Source: Ficedula albicollis (taxonomy: Eukaryota; Chordata; Aves; Passeriformes; Muscicapidae). Taken from it: a DNA stretch of 64,000 nucleotides. The notes under the pieces were generated by a model. The model made no database searches and was not told the origin of the DNA. It saw only the letters and a list, made by a program, of their open reading frames with translations. Position numbers and translations under genes: made by a program. This document shows, in pieces, positions 1 to 13,831 of the stretch; positions within the stretch are counted from its first letter, which is position 1; the number at the start of each line of letters is the position of its first letter. The stretch covers positions 23,020,340-23,084,339 of the forward strand of contig NC_021671.1 of NCBI RefSeq assembly GCF_000247815.1. The letters are read 5' to 3'.

Positions 1-2414
1 ACAAAGGTGTTAGGTCATTGGGCATTTTTCTTCCATTTATATTTTTTTAAGATACAAAACAGCTTGAGGACTGTGTTGTTACTTGTTTTAATTACTACAT
101 CAGTGTTCCAAAATTTAAATGAAGCTTCTTGTGAAATATACTGAGGAGTGCTTTCTACAGTCTGCTCTCCATTCTTGCTTCAATCTGTGTAAAATTATAA
201 GGAATTGTTTCATTCTGAATTTGAAAATGCCAATTTCAGTGGAGTGATAGCCATGTGAAAGTGAGAAGAGCAATTGACTGTTCTTTGGAAGGAAACACAG
301 TGCCATGCCGCTTTTCAACTTCTCCAGCACAGCCTGAGTGGTAGCTGAACCAGCCTTGCTAATGATGATCATAATTACTGAGTTTTGACTCATGCAAAGC
401 TCCTACTGTACGCATATACGTGAAGAGATAGGGCTTGTAAAAAGTGACTATTCATTTGTAAACAAGGTACAAACACTGAAAAACAATGATGTGTTTACAA
501 ATGTGTTAGTGATTTGGAAAAGTGTTCAAAGGTTTAGTCAAGCAAGCATATGAAAAAATGCATTTTATTCAAAAATTAGTTCACTGTCATTTCAAGTCAA
601 TAGGAAAGAAATATTATTTGCATTAATTCAAAATAATTTGGAGTATTGCTGAAATTGTGTTCAAAATCTAGAGGAAACAGAATACCTCTGTGTAATCTAG
701 ACATTAGAAAAAAATAATCTCTACTTGTGAGGAAAGCTTTAAAGCAGTTTGCCAGATTCAAAGACAAAACACGCTTCAGAATAAGGGTTAAGGATCTGTC
801 TCAGAAAAAGACAGTTGACATTAAAGGAAATTCCTGTTAAGGCAACACTCTTTTCCAACTCCAGTAAACTTTCACATCTCTTTTTTATCCAGAAACTTAT
901 GGCAAGCTTGAGACAATTATTGAACAAAGATTCCAATAGATCAGCCTGAAAAGATAAGCCATCACATCACTGCCTAGAAGAGGCAGTTCGATTGTTGTTG
1001 GGGTTTTACTGTTTTATTTGCTGTTCAGAATTTGCTACTGCTGCTCGTGTTTGGTTTTGAATAGCATCATTAACCAGAATCACAACTTGTAGTCAGCTCC
1101 AGGCACTCACCTCTGTGAGTGGCAAGCCTTTGAATAAATGCATAAAATCATACAAATTAATGCTACATGCATAAGTATTTGGGAACCCACATTTCTCCCA
1201 GAAAATATATTGATGCCTTTCAACTATATACCAATAGGTTTACTACATAGTAACCCTCTTGGGATTCCCTTTCTGCAACAGCAGTTTAAAGTTTTTCCAC
1301 AGTTAATCATCTCTTCAGGGCTCAAAGGCTAAGATTTTCACCTTATGAAAACTTAATGTTGCAGATTCTGCATACCATCATTCACAAGCTAAGAGTAATT
1401 TTAATCTCTATGTTGATTTTCTGTGATGAAGAAAAGATACTTCACTCTAATGCACTGATATGATTACAAAAGCCACTGACTAAAACCTTTGTATTAAAAC
1501 AAGCTCATAATGAAGATCAAGACATCCCTATCTTAATTTTAGCTTTTGGACATTTCGGGTTATAAATATGCAAATGTTCCTGTGGTATGCTCAGAGCCAT
1601 CCAGTTTCCCTTTGATAAATATGTAAATTAGTTTGTCTCTGCAGTGGGGAAGTAATTATCACTTTCAGACCTAGTCACTGAGTACAACACTTGAGGTAAA
1701 GACGGAAAATAATAAAACTATTGACAGCAACACAATAAGTGGCTGCACATATGGTGAACAGTACATAAATGCTGCATGCCACTTGTTTAACATTCAGATC
1801 TGCAACACAACCACTGTAGAGTGGAAATTTTGGGACAAATCATTAGGATATGCTATGGCACATTATCTAACCAGTCAACAGAACACATCCACCTAAGAAG
1901 ACAAGTGATTCTCATAAGGAGGACATTAGCATATGAACCTCAAAGGACAGAGTGAATACTAGGTAGTACGACTCTTTGACTAGAACAGAAAATAGGTGCA
2001 TAACTAATTACAAAAGGTATAAGGTTCTTCCTGCAGAAACAAAGTAGAGTGTACTTTCAGTACAAAGCCTTGAATCAGTACCACCGCACTACTGGCTCTT
2101 TAGACCATGGAAACAATCCATACAATGAAGTCTTCTCCATAGCTGGAGTCTAAAATGTACTTAGCTCCTGCTATGACAGGTTAGTGGGATCTTCTATGTC
2201 AACAGGAAATTCTGCCCAAAAGTAGCATCTGGTTCTGAAAAAACACATCTATATTAGTGTTTTAATTTGTAACAGGAATGCATATTTACAGTAAATCCAA
2301 TCATGGATAGTTAACATACTTATGTTTCCATAGCAAAGCCCTCTTGGATTTTGTGACTTGACTTTCTTTCAGTGTAAATTTAAGGATGAATTCTGGGAAT
2401 GCAACCGAGGCACT
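1..2414. other. AT-rich sequence without recognised features
   Basis: I see no exon-like conserved coding segment, RNA gene or recognisable transposon on either strand. If STS continues to the left, this is intronic. The small open frames here have no recognisable domain. Confidence 0.5.
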
Positions 2415-3459
2415 CACACTGCAGATGGGCATTCAGTCAGGGACCACAGTAAAGCTGGTCTGAAGTGGGTTTATTGTCTCTTCTGGTGTGCTGACAGCAT
2501 TTTTCCAGCTCAGAAGACATTCCAGACCTGCCACTGTTGGCAGTTTCAAACATAGTAGGATTGAGGAATCCTCCTCTGAAAGTCTAGTGCAGGCACAATC
2601 TAGCTACAGCTATGCATGCTCTACATACATTGAGGGTGAGATTTATATACAGTGTACACAAAGCAGAAAATATGGATTTTCATATGCAGCTCATCTATCC
2701 TAAGAATTTGTCCCCAAAAATTCTGAATTATTTTCAGTGTGAAGTAAGGTAAGGCAATTGCCCCAGATGTAACCACCTACCACTAGAAATCAGATAAGAA
2801 GTTCTTAGGTCCCGATAGTGTGCAGAACATCAAACAATTTTGTTAGATGCCTCGACTCAGAGTGGGACAAGTAAATCAGTGGAAGTGCTCAGAAAAGAGA
2901 AGCATTTTAAACATAAAAGGCAACTTCAGTGGGGAGTCAGCTAAGCTATCAGTGTGTGAACTTGTTTTTTGTTTGGATTTGGACTGCCATGTAGCTGTAA
3001 ACTTGCAATTCACTTGTGACTGTTTATACAGTTTTATAAGTATAATGTGTCTCTCAGACCCTCAGGATAAATTTTCAGCATAATGCACAGATTAGCTACG
3101 CACACTGCTTAGCAGCTTTGAATAAATCAACCAAATTTTGACTTATGCATAAGGATTTTCCTTGAGATGAGTACCACATATCTTATTTCTCTTATGCATA
3201 TAAGTTCAAATTATTTTTTAAATATGAAAGTTGGAATGATATTTTAGATATGTATAAATACATGTGAGTAATAAAGCACAGAAAGATGTCTGTGCTTAAG
3301 ATGTCTGAAGACCTGTAAGTATAGCAGCAATAGAGACAATGCAGAATGCAAAAACTTCCTGTACTGCAGCACTAATGATGGATTATTACAGGTCAAAAAG
3401 TATAACTAATCAGTGCCTATTTCCTTATTAGTATTTAAATTAGCTAATAAATGCATTGC

Positions 3460-3460
<1 letters not shown>
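2415..3460. repeat. Kilobase direct duplication, copy 1
   Basis: The sequence from cacactgcagatgggcat to gctaataaatgcattgct reappears at 3668-4767 with very few differences. No coding content was recognised; the open frames found here recur identically in the second copy but show no domain. Confidence 0.93.

Positions 3461-3554
<94 letters not shown>
3461..3554. repeat. Poly-C homopolymer, 94 bp
   Basis: An uninterrupted C run sits exactly between copy 1 of the kilobase duplication and a set of partial repeats. A homopolymer of this base and length is unusual for natural vertebrate DNA. Poly-G is a known read artefact of two-colour sequencing, so an assembly artefact is likely. Confidence 0.97.
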
Positions 3555-3735
3555 TGGGCATTCAGTCAGGGACCACAGTAAAGCTGGTCTGAAGTGGGTT
3601 TATTGTCTCTATGGGCATTCAGTCAGGGACCACAGTAAAGCTAGTCTGAAGTGGTTTTATTGTCTCCCACACTGCAGATGGGCATTCAGTCAGGGACCAC
3701 AGTAAAGCTGGTCTGAAGTGGGTTTATTGTCTCTT
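3555..3735. repeat. Three tandem copies of a 57-62 bp segment
   Basis: gggcattcagtcagggacc with its following bases (to tttattgtctc) appears at 3556, 3612 and 3679. The middle copy carries substitutions (ctagtctgaagtggtttt). The same segment occurs once at 2427 in copy 1. The third repeat merges into copy 2 of the duplication. Confidence 0.9.
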
Positions 3736-4767
3736 CTGGTGTGCTGACAGCATTTTTCCAGCTCAGAAGACATTCCAGACCTGCCACTGTTGGCAGTTTC
3801 AAACATAGTAGGATTGAGGAATCCTCCTCTGAAAGTCTAGTGCAGGCACAATCTAGCTACAGCTATGCATGCTCTACATACATTGAGGGTGAGATTTATA
3901 TACAGTGTACACAAAGCAGAAAATATGGATTTTCATATGCAGCTCATCTATCCTAAGAATTTGTCCCCAAAAATTCTGAATTATTTTCAGTGTGAAGTAA
4001 GGTAAGGCAATTGCCCCAGATGTAACCACCTACCACTAGAAATCAGATAAGAAGTTCTTAGGTCCCGATAGTGTGCAGAACATCAAACAATTTTGTTAGA
4101 TGCCCCTAGACTCAGAGTGGGACAAGTAAATCAGTGGAAGTGCTCAGAAAAGAGAAGCATTTTAAACATAAAAGGCAACTTCAGTGTGGAGTCAGCTAAG
4201 CTATCAAAGCATTTTAAACATAAAAGGCAACTTCAGTGGGGAGTCAGCTAAGCTATCAGTGTGTGAACTTGTTTTTTGTTTGGATTTGGACTGCCATGTA
4301 GCTGTAAACTTGCAATTCACTTGTGACTGTTTATACAGTTTTATAAGTATAATGTGTCTTTCAGACCCTCAGGATAAATTTTCAGCATAATACACAGATT
4401 AGCTACGCACACTGCTTAGCAGCTTTGAATAAATCAACCAAATTTTGACTTATGCATAAGGATTTTCCGTGAGATGAGTACCACATATCTTATTTCTCTT
4501 ATGCATATAAGTTCAAATTATTTTTTAAATATGAAAGTTGGAATGATATTTTAGATATGTATAAATACATGTGAGTAATAAAGCACAGAAAGATGTCTGT
4601 GCTTAAGATGTCTGAAGACCTGTAAGTATAGCAGCAATAGAGACAATGCAGAATGCAAAAACTTCCTGTACTGCAGCACTAATGATGGATTATTACAGGT
4701 CAAAAAGTATAACTAATCAGTGCCTATTTCCTTATTAGTATTTAAATTAGCTAATAAATGCATTGCT
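3668..4767. repeat. Kilobase direct duplication, copy 2
   Basis: This is a near-identical copy of 2415-3460, longer by 54 bp. The difference is mainly an internal 52-bp tandem repeat around 4156-4260, where the aaagcattttaaacataa segment occurs twice. It is followed by a further local duplication at about 4736-4890. Confidence 0.93.
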
Positions 4768-4890
4768 AGAAATTCACTTTTAGACCTTACATCTGTTGAA
4801 CGTAAGTCTATATATTTAGTATTTAAATTAGCTAATAAATGCATTGCTTGAAATTCACTTTTGTTGAACGTAAGTCTATATATCTCTAAC
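4736..4890. repeat. Imperfect tandem repeat, about 80 bp unit
   Basis: tagtatttaaattagcta to taagtctatatat is present twice in a row. The second copy lacks a short internal stretch (agaccttacatc). Confidence 0.8.
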
Positions 4891-7834
4891 ATAACTCTTG
4901 AGTTTTAGCCTGCTTAAAATGCTAAAATATGAGAAATGGTCATGCAATTTTAGGAGGGTCCACTGCATTTGCATTTTGCACAACAGCTGTGATAACTTTT
5001 TGGATAAATTTGCATCCTCATTCTGCACATATCCAAGATGCCATTTCACACATACAACTAAGATGAATAACGGAAAAGACATTGTCTCATTTCCCACTTT
5101 GAGATGTCCCATGTTTTCCTCCAAATTATGAAAGGGATTTCTTTAAGCATGACCTTGGCAAACTGTAGTGACAACAGAGGGAGACTATTCAATTTTGAAT
5201 TAGACTGTCAGGTAAATTTAAGGCTTCAGGTATTTGATCATTCCAATATATGCCGATGGTTTTTGATTGATTGAATAAATGTGGAGTGATAAAATAAACT
5301 CTTTCTTTTGTCTTCAAAGGTTTAAACATTTATTAATGTCAGACTAAGTTTTAAACTCAGTATCTCTATGGTCTAGAACCAAATGCATAATGACAACATT
5401 TTTGCCAGATTAATGTATGAAGAAGTACGAAGAATTTAAAGCAGGGGAAAAAAGTTAATCCCCCATTTAATGCTCTACACTTTTCTAAAAACTTCAGTTG
5501 TTTATTTAATTTTTATTAAGTAAAATTCAAACCATGAGAAATTGGCTGACATCAGAGCATAAGCATTTATTGTCTTTCAGCAGCCAAACTGTTTAATCTT
5601 TGCTGAATTTAGAAGCAGGTTTTAAACACTTTCTATAAATTACATACCATAAAGTAAAGAGGAATTTTATCAAGATTGAATTATATTCATCATGAAATCT
5701 CAATAAATTCAATTTCCTGTTTTTCTAATTTTAATTGTGCAAATCTAATTTAACATGAAAGTTGGTGTGCATTAACTCACTCCCAATACATATTTTTTTT
5801 CTCCTTGGCATGAGAATCACCATGCACACTTGTTAATTCACCTACTTCTCTAACTTTTGTGCCTAAGTGTTACTAGACACTCAAAGTCTACTGCAAAATC
5901 ATCATCTCCAAAACATGTTACTTGATAATGAATCTTTGCATAGACACTGTTACTACCAATAAGAAAGCAAACCTGACTACAAAAATTTTCTCAAGGGACT
6001 TTTACACTAATGATGTAGACTCTTTGTCTCCTCTAGATGACATTCAGAATTTAGGAGAAAAAAATACAAACAAAATACATTGAGAGCCACAAATTATGAT
6101 TTGGCGCTTTTTTCCCCTGGTATATGTATGCGTTAAACATGAAAAATATATACTGATTTAAATTCCAGAGGATCCTTTTTGAAGGGAAGGAAAATAATTT
6201 TTCAGGTCATCCTCATTGATGACAGATTGCTAGCTCAAAAAGATTACTCACTATGTCATGAAACGGCACTTTGATTCCTTAATTCAGCAAAGTGCTCTTG
6301 AAAAAAATATTTACAGCCTATTCAAAAAGAGTTTCTGTTGAAGTTTCAGAGTAGCATTCAGTAGCACAGCAGATGCCTATGAGGAAGAAAAATAAAATCT
6401 GCCTTTTTCTGGTTTGAGGCCTGGAAAGAGAAATATGGCATTCTTGTTTTAAATTGGTTTGGAAATACTTGAAGACTCTGCTTAGGCCAAGATGTGTTTG
6501 ATGCCCCTAAGTCATGGTGGAGTCATGAGATCAGAAAGGGCCCTGAGATCATTAGGCTCATTTTCTTGCCTTTTCTCTAATTTTCACTCATGTAATAATA
6601 AAACAATAAAATGAGTATGTTACATGTGAAATTAATCTGAGTACACTATGAATGCCATGTGTCAATTTTTTTTGCAATGAGAAGTTACAAAAATGGACCA
6701 ATATATTTTTCCAGTGTGAAGGCAAGGCAGAATTCTGAAAGGGCTCTGCCTTGCACATAAGGATCACAGTGAGATGTGTTTTTTAGGATCAGTCTGAAGG
6801 CTAAATGAGAGATGAGGAAGGATCATTCACAAAAACACCACAAATCAACTGAAATATTTACATAGATACATAAAACAAATTAGTTTAACTGTAACTAAAT
6901 GCTATGTGGGGAAGAGAGGATTTATTGCACAGGTAAACTCCAAAGAACAAATGGCAAATAACCACTTGAAGGCCCCAAGCACCACATTTCTTACTTATGG
7001 GAACAGCACCATTCCTATGGATACACAGGCAGGTATGAACTAATTATTTCTGAACCTCTAAAAAAAATGTAAGAATTGTATATAAACAGATGTTTTTGAA
7101 CAGGAAATGTTTGGAATCTTCACATTTCACATGAATAGTTCTGTAACACACTCGTGTTTCAGTATCACATGCAGAGAGAAGTACAATCCAACAAATAGAT
7201 TTCTGCTCTGGAAGGCACTGGAAAAGTATGGCTGGCAATACACAGGAAATAACTCTATCAAGATTCAACAAGTAAATATGGCAACAGTAGGATAGAGTAT
7301 TTGCATACATTTCCTGATAATATATTTAATAAACCAGTTCCTCCTATTTAAAACAATTATTTTCCCATTAATTTCTAAATTTAATATATAACAAGGGAAG
7401 TAATTAAATATCTAATATAAATCAGTTTCCATTCTGAGAGGTAAAAGTGATATTATTGTCCAGTATTTTTTGCCAAGAAAGGTCTCTTTAACTAGGCCAT
7501 CTATTTTTTCATGAGCGGCACCTGGGGGTTGTTGCACAAGAAGATTGGCAAACTGCAGCAGAATCACACAAAAGTTGGACTGAGAAATTTGGGATATAGA
7601 GCTTGACTACCTCAGCTCTAAATAGGCAAGAATATTTAGGATATGTCCTGTAGAAAGGTTTTAGGCTTTTTGTTTTTTTTTACGGACAACTGCCAATTTT
7701 GTGCATCATGAAAAAAAATGCTAGTAAAAAAGCCATCATAGCAGCAGCAGTTTGCTCATAAGGCCCTGCTAAGATGTACAGACCCTGTTCTGTAGGATAT
7801 ACTGTAGGTTACATTGTGTCTCACTCTGTCCTGA
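4891..7834. other. Non-coding AT-rich stretch
   Basis: No supported gene or repeat. Overlapping short frames on both strands near 4900-5130 and 7044-7310 lack any family resemblance. Probably STS intron. Confidence 0.5.
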
Positions 7835-8457
7835 TATTGGTTTGGAAGGGGCCTTCAAAAATCCTCTAGTCCAACCTCCCCGCCTCAGGAAGGGACATCT
7901 GTCACTAGATCAGGTTACTCAAAATTTGGCTTTGAACACTTCCAATGATGCAGCATTCACAACTTTTCTGGGCAGCCTGTTCCAGTGTCTTACCACTCTC
8001 ATTGTCCAATATTTCTTCCCAATGTGCAATTTAAATCTGTTTAACTTTTGCTGTTTGAAACTTTTGTCCTTTGTCCTATCACTGCAACTAATGCTATCAA
8101 GTTTTTCTCCAGTCTTTCTTATAATTTATTTTCCTTTATATATTCTCCCTAGAGCCTTCTTTTCCCCAGGCTCTCTCCAGCCCAGGTGTCTCAGTTTGTC
8201 TTCACAGGAGAGGTGCTCCAGCCCTCTGCTCATCTTCACTAACCTCCTCTAGACCAGCCCTGAGAGGCCCACATCTTTCTTGTGCTGAGGACGCCAGAGC
8301 TGGATGCAGCATTCCAGGTGGGATCTACTAAGTGCAGAGCAGTGGGGCAGATTCACCACCCTCACCTTGCTGGCCATGCTGAAGCAACCCAGGACACAGT
8401 TGGTTTTCTGGGCTGCAAATTCACATTGCTGGCTCATGTTCAATTTTTCTTCTGCCA
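7835..8457 (-). mobile_element. CR1 LINE 3' fragment
   Basis: The plus strand begins with ggaaggggccttcaaaaatc and ctctagtccaacc, the reverse complement of the conserved CR1 3' region. It continues through tgtgctgaggacgccagag and gctggccatgctgaagcaac, so the element is on the minus strand and 5'-truncated. A 136-codon open frame on the plus strand (7842-8252) is antisense to the element and is not a gene. The distal part is duplicated at 8879. Confidence 0.88.
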
Positions 8458-9498
8458 AATAGAAAGAATAAATTATATGTGTTTGAATTTTAAGCAAATA
8501 AATAAAAATTATTCATTCATTACTTGCTTCATGTATAGTCTGTGATTTTGTGATGTCAAAATCAACTGAACTCTGGATTAGAAGCACTTTGCTACTTTTT
8601 ACACAGCAATATACTATACGTTGAAATACTATTAATTGCCTGCACTTTTCACATTAGCAAAACTAGTATCTTCCTTGACTTTACTAAAAACAATGAACCA
8701 TCCTGAACTATTAGTTTCTTTCAAACATCTGGCATTAAATTCATAGGAAGACAAAGTTTATACTGCTTTTCTCGGCTAGGCCATTCTTTAAGATTAAAAT
8801 GCAGTTACATTTGTATTCTTGTTTCCTGCTTTGTTTTTAAATGCTAATCCAATTAAGAAATGAAAGTAAGCTTGATTTACCAGCCCTGAGAGGCCCACAT
8901 CTTTCTTGTGCTGAGGACCCCAGAGCTGGATGCAGCATTCCAGGTGGGATCTACTAAGTGCAGAGCAGTGGGGCAGATTCACCACCCTCACCTTGCTGGC
9001 CATGCTGAAGCAACCCAGGACACAGTTGGTTTTCTGGGCTGCAAATTCACATTGCTGGCTCATGTTCAATTTTTCTTCTGCCAAATAGAAAGAATAAATT
9101 ATATGTGTTTGAATTTTAAGCAAATAAATAAAAATTATTCATTCATTACTTGCTTCATGTATAGTCTGTGATTTTGTGATGTCAAAATCAACTGAACTCT
9201 GGATTAGAAGCACTTTGCTACTTTTTACACAGCAATATACTATACGTTGAAATACTATTAATTGCCTGCACTTTTCACATTAGCAAAACTAGTATCTTCC
9301 TTGACTTTACTAAAAACAATGAACCATCCTGAACTATTAGTTTCTTTCAAACATCTGGCATTAAATTCATAGGAAGACAAAGTTTATACTGCTTTTCTCG
9401 GCTAGGCCATTCTTTAAGATTAAAATGCAGTTACATTTGTATTCTTGTTTCCTGCTTTGTTTTTAAATGCTAATCCAATTAAGAAATGAAAGTAAGCT
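8253..9498. repeat. Direct duplication, 2 x 620 bp with 6-bp spacer
   Basis: Copy 1 at 8253-8872 and copy 2 at 8879-9498 start at accagccctgagagg and end at gaaagtaagct. The spacer is tgattt. One difference is gaggacg versus gaggacc. The unit includes the 5'-side part of a CR1 fragment plus unrelated flanking DNA, so it is not a transposon-defined unit. Confidence 0.95.
8879..9083 (-). mobile_element. Duplicated part of the CR1 fragment
   Basis: This is the CR1 portion of the second 620-bp copy, again on the minus strand, from accagccctgagagg to cttctgcc. It lacks the 3' end present in the original at 7835. Confidence 0.85.
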
Positions 9499-12400
9499 AA
9501 CCCATAACTATCTCAACCACTGAGATACAAGAACCTAAAGAGCCAAAACCCTTTACTCTCACAACAGTGAAATGGCAACAGTACTATAAAACCATGTAAA
9601 CTGAAGGACCTAAGCTAATCACAATTGTAGGAAAGTGTGACATTATAGACAAGTCCATCCAGTAGTTCGCTAAAAGGGCATTTGCTGAAAAAGGAAGATT
9701 CCTCTCCTCTTTCTCCTTCTTTCTCTGGAAGATGGTTAGAAAAAAAAGGAGGTAAGGGAGAGAAGGATGCTGTGCCTCCCCTCTTGTGGAATCATAAGGC
9801 TGCAAGATCCACTAAAGCGATGGAATATAACTTCTTGCTGGTCTAAGGCAAGAATTTGATGATCATGGAGTCTTTTTTTGTTCATCCCTAGTAAGCAACT
9901 CAGCCCTTAGGGGTCAGGTGTTCCTTTGGATATTGAGCTTACTACTGTAATACAAAATCAGTTCAATGTTCTCAGGCTTACTGAAATGGGCTCTTCATAA
10001 GGAAATGTTATAAAGAAAGTTTCATGGGTAAGGAGAGAGAATGATTTAAAAACAGAAGTGTGTATATGAAATCAAAAGAAAGCAAAAACAAAAAGAAAGC
10101 ATTCAAACTAGTAAAAAATAACCCGAGTACACTGTGAAACACACAACCCCTGCACCACAAACATCAGTAGTAAAAAAGAATGATGGGAAAGAAAAATAAA
10201 GATTCAGTTTCAGTTTTTCTTAAACAGCATCCTAAATGGAAATAGAAATGCCTTTTTGTACAATCAAGTGACGAGGGAAAAAGCTGCAGAGCAAAATTAC
10301 CAGTTTACTAACCTGCCTTTCACTAATCACTGTATCATTACTCTACTGCTTCCCCTAGCCCTAAAAAACTCATTCTTTCTCATTATTGCATTTCTTATTA
10401 TACAGAAAACGATAAAAAGTTGTCTTTAATGCAATATAAAGAACTGTTTTTTAGAAAAAATATGATCTTTAGTTGTATTGCCATCCTGCCTGTTATATAG
10501 TGTGGTTATTTTAGCAGTCAAATGGACCATTGAAAAATTACCAGCCAGAGTCAATAAGAAGGCAGTTCTACAAAGCTCACCAATAAGAGCTTATTGCCAT
10601 CTAGAACTTGAGCCTCATGATTCAGTATGAAATTCTGCATGGAAATTCACTAAGAGGAACCAGTCTGTTGATGAAAAATATAGAGTCAATATTGTCATAA
10701 GCTTCATTGTATGATTACTGCTTTCACTCAGAATTAGATCACCTTTTTTTAAGCAACACAGCCTTAAAACAATTAACATACATTTCAAAAGAAGCATGAA
10801 AAGGTTTCATGTCTCTCTCCAAAAAACACCATGGATTATTTTAAAAGAATCTCTAGTATTCTCAGTATCATCACTGAAACGCACGTGATCAGTTTTAGGT
10901 TTTTCCTACAGCTAATTGATATGCAGCTAGGAAAAAATGGCAGAAGGCTGGAAGACATTCCCTGAGTCATAACAGAAACTGTTCATATCATTATAGTTCA
11001 TATATTGGAAAATATATTTAATTATCCTTAAAAAATACCACTTAATCTCCAGGACCAGGAGAAAATCTGAGTTCCTGAGTTCAGGTGCACATACTAACCA
11101 TTTCCAGCCTCCAACATGGATTAAGACCGTGAAAAAAAATTACTTATCTTTCCTTCTTCCCAAATCCCATGCTAGCTGAATTAAAGTCCTGATGCTTTAC
11201 TACATAGCCAGATCTGGATTAGTGGGTGACTAGCAACAAAGTTATATCTCAGTAGGTAAAAGTGAACATCATCTCTGTGTCTTAGTTTTTCTTCTGGGAA
11301 ATAGATTAATGAGATTTCCCTATCTTACAAAGGCTTTGTGAAAATGCTTATTTGCAAATCTGTTATACACTATAGCAAAGTACTGACAGAGAAAAGATGA
11401 GAGATGTCAAAGAATCTGCCTTCAAAACAGAACTTCAATAGCATGTGTTAAATAAAACATGAGAATTCATATTTAACAATGAGGAATACACCTACTGTTG
11501 AGAAGCTGCTTATTAAGAAGGCATTCTGTGATGAGGAGATAGGATTCCAACGGGAAAAGAAAGAGCATGTAAATATATGCTTAAAAACTGTACCACAAGA
11601 CACAAGCATAGGAAGAATGATTTTTTCTATTTTTGAGTACTGGACTTCATAGTCTTACAATGTTCACTTGTGCCTTCTGCATGTTTGTATGCATTTTTGG
11701 GCTGTATCAGCTATGTTAAGGTACTGGGTAATCCACTACAAAACTATCTAAAGGTACAAGGAAGAGGCATGAACGAGAAGGTTTAAACACCCAGATTAAA
11801 AATCCTTGACATTTCCAGTTTCTCTGTTCCTTAGTTTCATGTTTAGGCTTCTTTCACAGACATGTAACTACTACCAGCAACATCCTTCTCCTACTAGCAC
11901 AGTGACATTCTTTATAAAACCATGATTACAAGCTCTATAAATACCTACACAGATACGATTTCAGTGTCCAACTATTGAAGAAGAATGGCAAAAGTCACGT
12001 TCCTAATTAAGGGCTGAAGGTTAAAGGTTGACAACAGTAACATTTCTGCCAAAGTGAGTAAAATCTATCAACCTGATCCCTTGCTCTACATGACTGACTT
12101 ACTAACTTCCTGTGGAGTTTTTCTAGCACAGTGCAAATGTAATTTTTCTTGAAAGCTTCCCAATATTTGTGCTGAAAAGGTTGCTATGCAAAGACCCTCA
12201 ATGAGCAAAACCTTTAGCAATTTAAAATTGTTTTTCCAGTCTGTATTTTGGAGACTATCTACAATTTGAATGGAGTTGTTTAGTTACCCTACAGCAATCT
12301 TTATCTGAGAATTCATATTCAGATCTTTGTCCACATTGACCTGAATTCCTGCAGCTCAATTTTGGGTTAAATCTTTGCTGTGTTCTTAATCTAACTGATA

Positions 12401-12760
12401 ACGGTTTTCCCTACCCACCTTAAGCAAGGAGCAAAATCCAACCATAAAATTTATATGTAAAATTAAACTTCAGAGGCAAAGGTTAAACAAAAGGTTGGTT
12501 GCACATTTCATTAGAGAACTTCCTTTCCTCCTTGCCTGGATTTATCCTCATTGCTTGGAGTCTTTATGATTCTCTCTTATTTCTAGTTTATCTAAAACAG
12601 ACTTTGAGCTTTCTCTTACTAATGGAAATTAGCTTATCTAAGAGTAGTGCTAATTTTTTTTCACCTATTACAACATTTTGATCTTACACAATGCTAGATG
12701 TCATGTCACTGGTTTTGTATTAGACCAAATTTTAAGAGCTTCATAATTAACAGAAAGCCT
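9499..12760. other. Non-coding stretch
   Basis: AT-rich, with no convincing exon, RNA gene or transposon seen. Some purine- or pyrimidine-rich patches occur, for example 9690-9780 and 10060-10110. Confidence 0.5.
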
Positions 12761-13542
12761 TTACATTTTTGACCATTGCATGATTATATCTTTGTAAAGA
12801 AAAACGCAGAGTGCCCTATCACACGTTGTGCTGATAATTTAACTTCTGCAATATCAGATGCAAATGAAACCTCTTAAGCAGCTGGCAGCACATTTTGAAC
12901 TACACAGCACTATTACCTCAAACTACATTACACTGAATTTTTCCATCATGGAGTACTATGACATTATTTGAACATGACTGATTAAAAAGTGCTACAGAAG
13001 TGGCCACTTAAGATGTGTCTTGTAATCTTGTAAATAATGTTCTGAGAAGGAGCTTTGCTGTATACAAAGATGTGATATAGGAAAAGGAAACTGGATTTAA
13101 GGAGGATTAGGTAGATCAGGAGGCTTATCATAGTGGAAACAGGAGTCTTTCATCACCTACTCACCTCTTAAATTTGGTCCCATTCAGTAGTGACTGAAAG
13201 TCATTGCTGCTTAGTGACATATGAAATGGGTTTGGGTTTTAGAGCAGATTGTAACTGGAAAGCATCCATATCATAAAAGTCAGAACCACAAATGTTTTTA
13301 ATCTGTACCCACATAGACAATTTTCTCAGATATGACCTAAAGAGTGAATGTGAGTCCAGAGCTTAACTACTGTCTTAGCTGAAGAAACAGTTTCTTAATG
13401 CTAGGATAAGAGCAGAAGGCAAGACAGGGTGGGAAAATTCCATCCTAGTTACAGAGTACCTGTATTGGCTGAATATCTTCTTCCTCAGAGGTGCTGGCTG
13501 AACATCTTTCATGATAGGAAAACCAGCCCAATATTAAACCTT
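12761..13542. repeat. 782-bp direct duplication, copy A
   Basis: The sequence from ttacatttttgaccattg to atattaaacctt recurs at 13827-14608. The copies differ at very few positions, for example gattgtaactgg versus gattgcaactgg. Copy A ends exactly where an LTR-like segment begins. Confidence 0.95.
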
Positions 13543-13831
13543 GTGAAGGACCCCCAAAGAAATTCCTAACTAAGGAAGGCAACCCCGTGTTCTCTCCCAG
13601 CCTTTGGTCACTCCCATCCTAATTCCTGTTGGTCCTTTACCCTGGTCCTTCCCTCAAATTACCTTCGTGTTTCCTAATAATTGGTCCCTAAGGATTTCCC
13701 CGCCTGCTCATCCCATGTACTAAATCTGTACCCTGATAAGCCTTGGGGCCTTTGTTCTCCCGGACCCTGGACAATGTGGCGTGGCTGAAATAAACATCTC
13801 TGTAACACCCTGCAAAGGCCTCCTGCTTACA
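13542..13831 (+). mobile_element. LTR-like segment, probable solo or partial endogenous retroviral LTR
   Basis: A GC-richer block begins TGTGAAGGACCCCC and ends near ctgcttaca, giving the TG...CA ends expected of an LTR. It has a polyadenylation signal (gaaataaaca, about 13788) followed by the short U5-like tail seen in LTRs. It is absent from the matching position in copy B. Both end bases overlap the duplication boundaries, so the exact ends are uncertain. No internal retroviral genes are present. Confidence 0.55.

Noticed and set aside
3451..3705. Open frame beginning with a polyproline tract
   Set aside because: Produced by the 94-bp poly-C run and the adjacent repeated segment.
7842..8252. 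136-codon plus-strand open frame
   Set aside because: It is antisense to a minus-strand CR1 3' fragment; no protein domain is seen.
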